Positions 55,553 to 64,000 of a stretch of 64,000 bases of DNA are shown here, piece after piece. The notes below the pieces were generated by a model. The model searched no databases. It saw nothing but the letters and a program-made list of their open reading frames with translations, and was not told the DNA's origin. The stretch covers positions 3,720,001-3,784,000 of the forward strand of contig JAULSU010000004.1 in assembly GCA_030512335.1 (NCBI GenBank), given 5' to 3'. Every line of letters begins with the position of its first letter. Position 1 is the stretch's first letter. A program made the position numbers and the translations under genes. Origin of the DNA: Immersiella caudata. Lineage: Eukaryota > Ascomycota > Sordariomycetes > Sordariales > Lasiosphaeriaceae.

Positions 55553-58500
55553 ATGGTTCGTGTTACGGAGGAGCTGGCTCTCTCGCCAGAGCACCTCAAT
55601 CTCTTCTACGCCAGCGACCCCTTGCTCGGCCACCTCCCCGTCCTGATCTTCCACGGTCCCTCGACGACTGCCAATTACACCCTCAACAGCTCCCGTGTCC
55701 AGATTCATGTGTACAGCCCCGCCGGCTTCCAGTCCTTCCCGCGTATCACCATCTCACCCAACTCGCCTTTCTATGGCGTCGTCGACCACCTTCCGCGCGA
55801 GTTTCAAGGCGACGAGATATGCAGAGCACTGGCATTTGGCCTCTACAAGTACTTCAGCGAGCTGCCCGAGCTTGTCAAGAATCACCTGAAGAACCAATAT
55901 CCCACGACTCGTGCCCGCCGCCCCGGTTCTGCGCCCGCTCTGTTCAGCGAGCAGCATGCTGCGGATCTCGCCAAGTCTGCCGTCCAGGCCGAGAACACGG
56001 CCGACGTTATACATGTCCTGGAGTCAGCTTTACAGACTCAGCATATTAACAACGTAGACATTGACCTGGTCTTACCCTCGGGCTCGATCATGCCGCTGCA
56101 GCCGACAGATCTTGAACAGGTGCCAGAAGACGAGGACGATATCCTGGATCCCACCCTAAGGCAGTACACCGGCTACACACCACTGGTGAAGCTATTTGGT
56201 GAGCCTGTTTTCTTGCCAACCTCGAAGCTGCGGAGGGCACCCTCAAGGCCGACTTCGTTGAACCGGAGCAAGTCCTTTACGAAGAACCAGAAAGTGGAAT
56301 TGCGCATGAAGCTAGGGGAGCTGGTCGATACCGAGGAACGCTACGTACACAAGCTGAACGAGCTTGTTAAGCACATTGCCGACGATTTTCGACAGTCTGC
56401 GAGGAGTCGATCCGCGGGAAGCATCAGCCCGACCGAAGAGGAGATTGAGAAGCTATTTCCTAGGTCGGCAGACAGGATATTACAGCTGAACACGGCTTTC
56501 ATGCAGGAGATTCGGAAGGTCATGGACGATACCGAAGACGAGGCGATGAGGGACATTGAGTTGCCGTTTCCTGCACCACGTCTGGGCTCTACCAAGGTCA
56601 AGGATCCTAGCGGCACGCTGGCGATGGCACGAATCTTTCTGGAGTGGTTTCCAAAATTCACCGACTGCTATCAAGACTACATTCGGGCCAGCAATACTTT
56701 CCCTCAGCTCCTGAACTCCTTTCTCGAGAAGCAGTCGAGCTTCCGGCAGAGGGTTGCGCAAACCGGAGAGCAAACCATCCGCTCCCTCCTTATCGAGCCA
56801 GTCCAAAGGCTTCCCCGGTACAGCCTATTCATTGATCAGATCGTTACCTGTCTTCCCATCACCCACCCTGCTTTGCAGCTCCTTCTGCGCGCACGAGATA
56901 TCATCACCAACATCTGCTCGATGGACGACCCAATACCAGATAAGCCTCATGTTACGAATCGCTTACGAGCAATGGTCGAGTGCTGGCCAATGGATTTGGA
57001 GCCTCAGGGGCGCCTGCTTTTGGCCGTTGACTTTGTCGAGCTAGCTGCACCCTATGTCACCAACTCAAAATTGCCCAGCCACCAGGAACGTGCGGGCATT
57101 CTTCTGCTTTTCTCCGATTGCATCGTCATCCTCCAGAAGAAGTCTTCCTCTGGGCCAACGGGCCGGGACTTTCTGCGCGAGGTCGACAAGCCATCGCCCG
57201 CTGGCTTGCTTGCCAGCCTGACTAACGGTGCGGGGGGTCAAAGCAACTTGGATTTTGCTTTTACCGGCTGGCACAACCTCGCGGATGTTCGATTCACCGA
57301 GTCCTCCGACGGCCGCGTGGTATGGATGGCCTCCACCCAGGAGATGAAGGGTGCCCATTCAGGCGAGTACTTCACTAGCAAAGCCATGACGTCAAGATGT
57401 TTCGTGCTCCAGGAGTCGTACGAGGGCAAAGCCAGCAGATGGAGCGAGGATATCGTCAAGGCCCGCATCGAAGGCCGTTTCTCGGAAAGAGAGCGTGAGG
57501 ACCCAACGTGGACGCTCCGTTCCGTGAAATTGACGGACAACAATTTCGGCCTGCACGCGGCTGTTTTTCAGGAGGCTGCTGAGCAGCTCATCGAAGGCCG
57601 CAAAGAACCCGCTCCCATTCGCATTGTGCTTGACAACGACAAGGGCACAAAGAGCGCGCCTGTCGGCCACTATGGGGTTGAAGTGGTCATCGAAATCAGG
57701 ACGGGAGACATGAAGCGGATCTCCATGAACACGCTTGGCTTGAACGGGAAGAAGTACGCTGATGATATTGCCCTCGAGGACTTCATTCCTACCGTCTCGC
57801 GCCGCATCATTCAGCTGCTGAGCCATCAATTTGGTGTTTCCAACATGAGGCTCGTTCCGGCATTGGTGTCGTACTACACCAAGATCCTGCGGGGCCTCAA
57901 TATCACGTCCAAGGTCGAGAAGAACAGCAAGTCGTTCTTGGCTTCCTCCCCTGTCAAGATGATCTCGAACTTCCTGGCCGGCAACAGCAGCACAACGTCC
58001 TTCAACGCCTCTACGACTGACACGTCGACCCTCAATGGAGGATCAAAGGCCCAGCGGACCCCGCTTGCGAATGCATTCCCTTTGCAGCCCTCGACCAGTC
58101 AAAAAGATCTCACTGTGATATCGGGATCGATTCGAGGCAAGGACGGTTTGCGAGCCGGTGAGGAGGATCGCCCCGAAAACCCGCTTGTTCGCCTCGAGCA
58201 GACTTTCACGGGCTACGTAGCGAACCTGCAGGCTCGCAAGGGCTACTTCATTGGCCGAACGCTTCTCAACCGATCATTCGCGGATGAGCTCTCTGTCAAT
58301 GACCTGTACAACCGGCTGATCGAGTTTCCGTTTGATCTCGATTCTTCCGCTGAGCTGGGAACGGAGGTCATCTTTGCTGCGTTCGAGAAGTTCGTCCGTA
58401 TGGCTTGGCGCGACCAGATCGGACCCATCATGACTATGCAAGCACTCGATGCCTTGCAGGCGCGTGCCGCAAGGCGAGTCCCGGGCGACTTTGGCGACTT

Positions 58501-60121
58501 CATCAACTACCTCTTCAGTGACATGGCCCCGCAGAACCGACGAGCCTTTACCGCCCTGATCAAGCTTCTTGCAGATCTACTGGATGGATGTGGAAACGAC
58601 GGTGATAGAGGCGCGTTGACACTTGCCTTTGTGGAGCTGTTGGTGGACGACGGCAGCGCCCCAAACTATATCAACTTGCTTGATCGCCTCGTCGAGGACT
58701 GTGACCGGATCTTTGACGACGGTGGCTTTGCAGCCAGCCTCAATCTGAAGGGCTCTGCGTATGACTCGTTGAACGCGAGCAGCCGGAGCCATAAGTCTGC
58801 ATCAGGGTCCATGACTTCGAACACGTCCTCCTTGCGAAGAAAGTTTGGCTTCGACTCGCTTCTTCGGCAGAACAGCAAAAACGACACGGAGCGTCCGTCA
58901 ATGTGGCGAAGCTTGAGCAAACACGGCCGCCACGGCAGTGCTGAGGCAGGGAGTCTCTCCAAGGCATCGGTCAACAGGTCGAGGTCGGTGGACTTGGGCT
59001 TGCAAGGTCTCCCTGGGCCCAACAAGCTTCGAAGGCCGGGGTCGCGAGACAGGCCGCCTATTGCTGGCGCCTTTGACGACATGCAGAGCCGCCCTACGAG
59101 CTCTCACCGGCTTGAGACTATTGGCGAGCCAGAGATTGAGGTGGCCGAGGCCAAGTCTCTGAAGAAGAAGCGGCGTAGCTCTCTGTCAGATCTCAAGAGC
59201 CTGATGGCAGCCGCCTCCCTGGAAGACCCCCCGCTGATGCCCCTTCGCATCAACAAACAGCAAACCAACGAAAAGTTCAACTCCGCTCCACGAGCGCCTT
59301 CGCCGTCAAAGATCCCCATAAGTCCAGGATCCTTGCCTCAGGGACTGCGAACTTCCCGCCAAAAGGAAAACGTTCAAGATATTTTCCAGAAGCCGCCCGT
59401 TTTGTCTCCAGAAGTCGAGAAAGTGTTGCCGGGTCGCAAACATTCCAAGACTCTTTCGAGCACCCAGATCCCTACCCTCAGGCCATCTCGCCTTCCAACC
59501 AACCCTAACGAATCTCCCACGCGGCCGTCCACCAGCCCCGGGAAAGCGTCTTCTACCGCCGCGTCGAGCCAGAAACTTCGCCTTCAGTCACCACAAAAGC
59601 TCCGCGAGCGCCTCCAAGTCGAGAAACAAGCCGTCGACGAAGTTGACGCCTCTCTCAAAACCGAGCTCTCTCGCATCGCAGAGGACATGGCCCGAGTTAA
59701 CTCTGCCCTCCCGCGCTCGGCGACCACCGACCTGCACAAACTCTCCGAGTCCGTCAAGGCGCTCGAGGAACGCGTTCCGCAGGCCATGCGCGAGCTCCAA
59801 GAGCGTCAAGCCGAAGTCCAGCGGGACGTCGATGCCGCGCTTAAGGCGAGTGAGACGAAGGTCAAGGCGATCGACCAGCTCTACAAGGAGGCGACCGCGG
59901 AGAATGAGCTGCTGTACGAGAAGTTCAACAGCGAGTTAGGGAAGATTGTTAAGGCACTGAAAGGGAAAGGGAGGGAAGACAAGGAGGAGATCATGGCGAA
60001 GATGAGGGAGAACAGCGAAGAGGTGGCGAGGGTGAAGAAGGAGAATGCGAGGCTGAGGAGAGAGATTGTGAGTTTGAGGACGTTACTTAAAGGGGGGACT
60101 GCGAATGGGGTTGTCGAGTAG
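55553..60121 (+). CDS. Large Dbl-homology RhoGEF, 1522 aa
   Basis: Single exon from ATG 55553 (ACCATGG context) to TAG 60119-60121. Residues 1-240 hold a conserved N-terminal region (LPVLIFHGPS, VHVYSPAGF-like, DHLPREFQGDE). The DH domain is about 248-455, with LGELVDTEERYVHKLNELV (CR1) and SLLIEPVQRLPRYSLFIDQIV (CR3, the hallmark helix). A PH-like region follows at about 460-640, with a central helical region to about 1060. A long serine/basic disordered stretch comes next, and a coiled coil at about 1370-1510 ends the protein. It should act as an exchange factor for a Rho or Cdc42 GTPase at the cortex. It lacks the CH and PB1 domains of Cdc24, so it is a different GEF. The nearest named type may be the fission-yeast Gef group, but I am not certain. 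Confidence 0.92.
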   Translation: MVRVTEELALSPEHLNLFYASDPLLGHLPVLIFHGPSTTANYTLNSSRVQIHVYSPAGFQSFPRITISPNSPFYGVVDHLPREFQGDEICRALAFGLYKYFSELPELVKNHLKNQYPTTRARRPGSAPALFSEQHAADLAKSAVQAENTADVIHVLESALQTQHINNVDIDLVLPSGSIMPLQPTDLEQVPEDEDDILDPTLRQYTGYTPLVKLFGEPVFLPTSKLRRAPSRPTSLNRSKSFTKNQKVELRMKLGELVDTEERYVHKLNELVKHIADDFRQSARSRSAGSISPTEEEIEKLFPRSADRILQLNTAFMQEIRKVMDDTEDEAMRDIELPFPAPRLGSTKVKDPSGTLAMARIFLEWFPKFTDCYQDYIRASNTFPQLLNSFLEKQSSFRQRVAQTGEQTIRSLLIEPVQRLPRYSLFIDQIVTCLPITHPALQLLLRARDIITNICSMDDPIPDKPHVTNRLRAMVECWPMDLEPQGRLLLAVDFVELAAPYVTNSKLPSHQERAGILLLFSDCIVILQKKSSSGPTGRDFLREVDKPSPAGLLASLTNGAGGQSNLDFAFTGWHNLADVRFTESSDGRVVWMASTQEMKGAHSGEYFTSKAMTSRCFVLQESYEGKASRWSEDIVKARIEGRFSEREREDPTWTLRSVKLTDNNFGLHAAVFQEAAEQLIEGRKEPAPIRIVLDNDKGTKSAPVGHYGVEVVIEIRTGDMKRISMNTLGLNGKKYADDIALEDFIPTVSRRIIQLLSHQFGVSNMRLVPALVSYYTKILRGLNITSKVEKNSKSFLASSPVKMISNFLAGNSSTTSFNASTTDTSTLNGGSKAQRTPLANAFPLQPSTSQKDLTVISGSIRGKDGLRAGEEDRPENPLVRLEQTFTGYVANLQARKGYFIGRTLLNRSFADELSVNDLYNRLIEFPFDLDSSAELGTEVIFAAFEKFVRMAWRDQIGPIMTMQALDALQARAARRVPGDFGDFINYLFSDMAPQNRRAFTALIKLLADLLDGCGNDGDRGALTLAFVELLVDDGSAPNYINLLDRLVEDCDRIFDDGGFAASLNLKGSAYDSLNASSRSHKSASGSMTSNTSSLRRKFGFDSLLRQNSKNDTERPSMWRSLSKHGRHGSAEAGSLSKASVNRSRSVDLGLQGLPGPNKLRRPGSRDRPPIAGAFDDMQSRPTSSHRLETIGEPEIEVAEAKSLKKKRRSSLSDLKSLMAAASLEDPPLMPLRINKQQTNEKFNSAPRAPSPSKIPISPGSLPQGLRTSRQKENVQDIFQKPPVLSPEVEKVLPGRKHSKTLSSTQIPTLRPSRLPTNPNESPTRPSTSPGKASSTAASSQKLRLQSPQKLRERLQVEKQAVDEVDASLKTELSRIAEDMARVNSALPRSATTDLHKLSESVKALEERVPQAMRELQERQAEVQRDVDAALKASETKVKAIDQLYKEATAENELLYEKFNSELGKIVKALKGKGREDKEEIMAKMRENSEEVARVKKENARLRREIVSLRTLLKGGTANGVVE

Positions 60122-60518
60122 ATAAGGCGGCGAGGCAAGTGATGAACGGATCGGGATATGTGGGTGTTTCGGAGGGGAATGGAGGGGTACGCATAGGTAT
60201 GGAGGAAAAGGCTGGGTGGACAAGGTTGATTGGCATGGGATGTCTTGCAGGATTGCGGGCCGGCGTTGCTTGAGGGGTTTTGGCTTTTTATGGTTCCGGG
60301 GTTTCATACAACAAGGATTGCGTGTATCTGTACATGTGTCTGCTTATGGCTGCGTGGCACGCGGCCTTGTGTATTTTGTCTCTTGCATCTTACTTCGCTT
60401 CTTTGGCGCTTGGGCCTGAGGGCTCAGCGTCTTACAGACATAGGGCACAGGCAATTGATGGTATGGAATGCTCCATGTTGGCATCTTCATCTGGGGTTCA
60501 TAAGGGATGGCGTGATTG
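60122..60518. other. Convergent intergenic
   Basis: 397 bp between RhoGEF and REV7 3' ends. No gene. Confidence 0.5.
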
Positions 60519-61460
60519 TCATAGCTCGCTTTCTTGACTGTACGGTACAGGCTCTGGTGACAGAAACCCCTCTTTTGCCTTACCCTCTTCAACCCAGCAC
60601 TCGAAGAACAGCGGACCGGCTTGCACTGAGCGAATGGGCGTTGTCTTGGCACCACCCACATCCTCTCCAGGCGCAGATCTACTCTTCGAGGCCGGTTGGA
60701 GATTCGGTTCCGAGGGTATCCAAGCTTGCGGGTGCTGTTCTTGTTAGCTTCCTCGTCTTAAAAACTAAGAGGGGACAAGAAAACTCACCCCTATCGGCGC
60801 TAATCCTGCCTCTCTCAACTCCACTGCAACCGTAAACGTACACCCCTCCGGCAACGCATCCATCTTCTCCGCCGTGATCGCCATCCGCCTCAGCACCCCC
60901 CTTAGTTGCTCATTCACATCCGTCCAGTTCACAGACGTATCCGCCACATGCTTCTCGCGACTCTCCTCGATCTTGGCCTCCTTGCCTAACATCCGCCCGT
61001 AATCGCTCATCGCCTTGACGCTGCTCTCTTTCGGCTTGTGAGGCCACGCGGGGAAGCGGCTCACGTCGAAGAGCCATCTTTCCAGGACGGCGCCCGGCGG
61101 TGGGAGGGGCTTTAGATATGTCTGCGACTGTGATAGAGTGGGGGAGGAGGGTTCGGGGAGGCCGGAGAGGGGTGCGTGCAAAACGATGACGATGCGGGAG
61201 ACGTGGCCGGAGATGAGCTGGTTGTTTACGGAGGTGACGGCGTCGGTGATCCAGGTGCAGACCTTGGGGTGGCGGTTTTGGTGGACGGGGAGGTTGTAGG
61301 CGCGTGTGGAGAGGAAGGTCGTGGCGGGGTAGATGCCGCGGTAGAAGAGGAGGTTGTGGATGGCGACGGTGAGGAAGGAGGAGAAGTTGGAGAGGAGGGG
61401 GTGAGCTTGGTCGAGGGGGATAAGCGCGGGGGTTACGACTTGGTGGTGGCGGGGGGGCAT
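60519..61460 (-). CDS. REV7: HORMA protein Rev7/Mad2L2, DNA polymerase zeta subunit
   Basis: Exons 61460-60789 and 60734-60519 encode 295 residues. The 54-bp intron (GTGAGT, branch GCTAACAAG, acceptor AACAG) is in phase. The HORMA domain covers most of the chain: SSFLTVAIHNLLFYRGIYPATTF, VNNQLISGHVSRIVIVL, and the ERWLFDVSRFP strand near residue 130. The C-terminal seat-belt region comes from exon 2 (HPQAWIPSEPNL...GPLFFECWVEEG). Rev7 bridges Rev3 and Rev1 in translesion synthesis and has checkpoint-related roles. The length exceeds yeast Rev7 (245) because of a linker near residues 105-125. Confidence 0.92.
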
Positions 61461-62017
61461 TTTGGTGTTGGTGATGGTGATGGGTTGAAGGAGGGAGGGT
61501 TGTGTGCTTGGGTGGTTGAGGTGAGAGTTAGCGCAGATGGGTGTTTGCCAATTGTCTGGTTGGTGATGTTTGCTTCGGATTGGCTCCCGCTTTTTGACTG
61601 CACTACTTTTATGCTTAAACCCGGTGTCCCCCAGCTAATCTGTGAGGTGTGCATCTTGGCGTGAACCCGACGTGAGCTAGCCATGCGATCTTTGTGGTGT
61701 GTGCCTTGCCGCATGCCGTCGCGGGGTGCGTAGTGGCTGTGGTGTGGCTTTTTGCTTTGTCCCTCATAATTGGTCCAACAGGAGATGCCCGGCGGGCCTA
61801 TCCCATTCGCCATGCTAATGCTTCCGCAAGAAGATGGGAGGGACAGAGGGATTCAAACTGAACGTGGCTGACTTTGAGAGGCTCCGAATGCTCTAGTCTT
61901 CATCCGTTCTGCGGTTCGTGTCGATACCTACCCACGCATCTCTAACCTTCACCGAAGAACGCCTGAAGCTTTCTCGAACCATATTCAACCACTTGTTTGT
62001 GCCTTGGATCAACGACC
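61461..62017. other. Intergenic between two minus-strand genes
   Basis: Promoter of REV7 and 3' flank of ADE8. No gene. Confidence 0.5.
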
Positions 62018-62774
62018 TCACTGAGACTTTGCGGCCATAATCTCTCTTACAACTTTGGCAGTAGCCTCTACAATGAGCTGGTGCTCATTTTCATGTATCC
62101 TTTCCTTCAGTTGCTCGAGCTCCTCGCCCTGCTGAATTTCAATCTCCCTCGTCATGAGAGGTTCACCACGATCGACCTGCTTGATGACGTAGTGTACCAT
62201 GATTCCCGTCTTATTACCCTCGAGCCTGCCGGCCTTGAAGTCTTCATACGCCCTCTCGATCGCATTGACTCCGTCATATTTGCCTAGGGGCCGTCTCAGC
62301 TCATGCCCCTGCAAACGGCACGCTCCAAAGCTCGAAGGGCCTGAACTCACCTGGGAGAGCCGGATGTAAGTTGATAACCCTGATACCCTCTGCGGTGATG
62401 GGATCAAGGAAGTGCTCTCCAAAGATGTACATCCAGCCGGCGAGGACGATGAGATCGGGCCGTTGGTCGCTCGCAAGGATCTTCTTTGCCAGTGCAGCAT
62501 CGTAGTTTTCCCGTGCTTGCTGCAATTTTGCGGGGTCGGTATCGGTCTTGGACTGGAAGCCGTGGGAGATGAGATTGAAATATTCCCAAGGGATGTTGTT
62601 TGCCTCGGCGCGCTTAGTGGCGTAGGCCTTGCCCCTGTTCACAACGAGTTGTGTGATGCGCGAGTTGGGGATCTGCCCGCTGGTGACGGCATCAATGAGG
62701 GCCTGAAAGTTGGAGCCATTGCCGCTGGCCATCACGAGAATGCTGCATTGCTCCGAGTCAGTATTTTGGGCCAT
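62018..62774 (-). CDS. ADE8: Phosphoribosylglycinamide formyltransferase (GART)
   Basis: Exons 62774-62351 and 62283-62018 encode 229 residues. The intron is 67 bp, GTGAGT...CCCCTAG. Using the earlier CAG near 62309 would break phase, so the CTAG acceptor was chosen; it gives HPALPGKYDGVNAIERAYEDFK. The N-terminal phosphate-binding start is SILVMASGNGSNFQAL. Catalytic residues lie in INLHPALPG (Asn, His) and in the later VIKQVDRGEPL (Asp). It transfers a formyl group from 10-formyl-THF to GAR, the third step of purine synthesis, in the cytosol. Size is as expected for the monofunctional fungal enzyme. Confidence 0.96.
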
Positions 62775-63358
62775 GGTGCGCGTATGGGCAGTATCTTTCC
62801 TAAAGCCTGGATCATTGAGCGCATTCGACGATTGGAGACGGGTGGCGAAATTTTAGTGACTCCCAAGCCCTTCTAGGTTGCGGAGGGGTAAAAGGTTTGA
62901 TCAGTGCGTGCAGGGCTATTAGCACTGTGATTCAGGAAGGTGCCCAATGAATTTATGGATGACATGCATCACTTAAAGGCTCCTCACATTGTCAATAAGA
63001 ACTCGTCAATGGAAATGAAGCTTTCTTGAGTCTACAGTAGTAGTTTCAAAAGAAAATTGAGACTATCTGCAATGAATTTGATACAATATGGTCTTCCTCG
63101 AAGACCTGTTGCAGATTTATTGGGGACGCGTTGTCGCACGGAGCAGTTGCGACGCGCTTCCCCCAACGCCAAACCATGTGACTTTGGCAACCGAATAAGA
63201 TCCACCTACCCCTCCATAGTCACCACGCACGCGTCTATTTGTTTTCGCTGTACCTGTGACCGACCGACACTCTCACATACCGCTACTCTGCCATCGATCC
63301 GTCCGAAATAAATTTGGGTCTACGATATATCATACACACGCCTCTCTGGACTAACAGA
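62775..63358. other. Divergent promoter ADE8 / importin-9-like
   Basis: 584 bp with no coding exon. The importin leader near 63230-63330 is pyrimidine-rich. Confidence 0.5.
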
Positions 63359-64000
63359 ATGGATGCCCAGATAGCGGAGCTGCTTGCAGGCACGCAGCGT
63401 CCTGAAGAAGGCCCCCGCAAGCAAGCCGAGCTCGACCTGATTCGCGCTAAAACGAGCCCCGAGTTCCCCCTTGTCCTTGGCCGGATCGGTGGCAACACAA
63501 GCCTTCCCGTCGAGATTCGCCAATCCGCCCTCACTACGCTACGGAAGTTCACCGAGGACCACTGGAGCCCCGACGGCCACGATGGGCGAGAAATCACCAT
63601 CCCGCCCGAGACCAAGACTAAGCTCCGCGATGGCATCCTGCAGCTAGTCTTGGACACAGAAGACCAACGGAAGGTAAAGGTAGCTGCCAGGTAGGATATC
63701 TTGTGGTAACTTTGAGTCGGATTAGAGATCGTTGCTAATGGCCCCGCTCTTCAGTTACGTCGTATCCAAGATCGCCGTTGTCGACTTCCCTGACCAGTGG
63801 CCCGACCTGCTCCCCACCGTCCTCCGCATCTTGCCCACCGGCACCGATGCCCAACTTCACGGAGCTTTGCGAATCTTGCAGGACCTCGTGGAGGAAAGCT
63901 TGACCGACATCCAGTTCGTCACCGTCGCCCGGGATATCATCAAGGCGTGTCACGAGGTTGCTCTCAACGTGGGCCGCAAGTTCACCCACCGCAGCCTGGC
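63359..64000 (+). CDS. Importin-beta family karyopherin, Kap114/importin-9-like (partial)
   Basis: Exon 1 63359-63690 and the start of exon 2 from 63755 run off the window end; about 192 residues are visible. The intron is GTAGGA...CTTCAG. The N-terminal importin-beta domain is seen: MDAQIAELLAGTQRPEEGPRKQAELDL, then helical HEAT-type repeats with SLPVEIRQSALTTLRKF and VVSKIAVVDFPDQWPDLLPTVL. The order and the FPDQWPDLLP motif are typical of the Kap114/importin-9 group, which import histones and TBP. The rest of the gene lies outside, so the exact orthologue is not fixed. Confidence 0.85.

Noticed and set aside
1..64000. CRISPR array, prokaryotic operon or ribosome-binding sites
   Set aside because: No spaced direct repeats are seen, and the spliceosomal introns show the DNA is eukaryotic.

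Overview
The window is nuclear DNA of a filamentous ascomycete, most likely a sordariomycete-type Pezizomycotina. The evidence is short introns (mostly 48-130 bp) with GTRNGT donors and CTRAY branch sites, a Zn2Cys6 regulator, a cupin of the spherulin type, a CENP-B-like DNA-binding gene, and ordinary fungal housekeeping genes in single copy on both strands. No species can be named from the sequence. I rebuilt exon structures by hand from donor, branch and acceptor signals plus reading phase. Many starts are true ATGs lying inside longer open frames.

Layout. 1-6 kb: a coiled-coil protein (+), a 93-residue two-exon small protein (+), a protein kinase (-) and a small glycine-rich repeat protein (+). 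6-12 kb: a small accessory gene with a stop-interrupted 5' extension, a Zn2Cys6 factor, an intron-containing tRNA-Asn and a membrane protein. 12-16.5 kb: divergent ESCRT-II VPS36 and a THP3/SAC3-like gene. 16.5-21.3 kb: a long stretch with no gene I can support. 21.3-28 kb: polarity scaffold BEM1, a CENP-B-like protein and a lactonohydrolase-like beta-propeller. 28-36 kb: an accessory stretch with small coiled-coil genes carrying in-frame stops, two unrelated genes sharing a related intron, and a secreted cupin. 36-48 kb: ATP synthase subunit K, an MTP18-like protein, a ZFAND1/Cuz1-like protein, RAD4/XPC, an RBR ubiquitin ligase and a short DCC1. 49-54 kb: degraded material (a copia-like remnant and a NACHT-like remnant) around a small membrane protein. 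55-64 kb: a large RhoGEF, REV7, ADE8 (GAR transformylase) and the start of an importin-9/Kap114-like gene cut by the window end.

Functional links are loose, as is usual in fungi. BEM1 and the RhoGEF both belong to Rho/Cdc42 polarity. RAD4, REV7 and DCC1 belong to DNA repair and cohesion. VPS36, the RBR ligase and the ZFAND1-like protein belong to ubiquitin-dependent traffic and proteostasis. ATP19 and MTP18 are mitochondrial and divergently arranged. The parts most worth a second look are the 28.4-35.6 kb accessory block (shared intron, recurrent in-frame TAA/TAG), the repeat-rich exon of the RBR gene, and the probable ATG-AAG microexon of BEM1.
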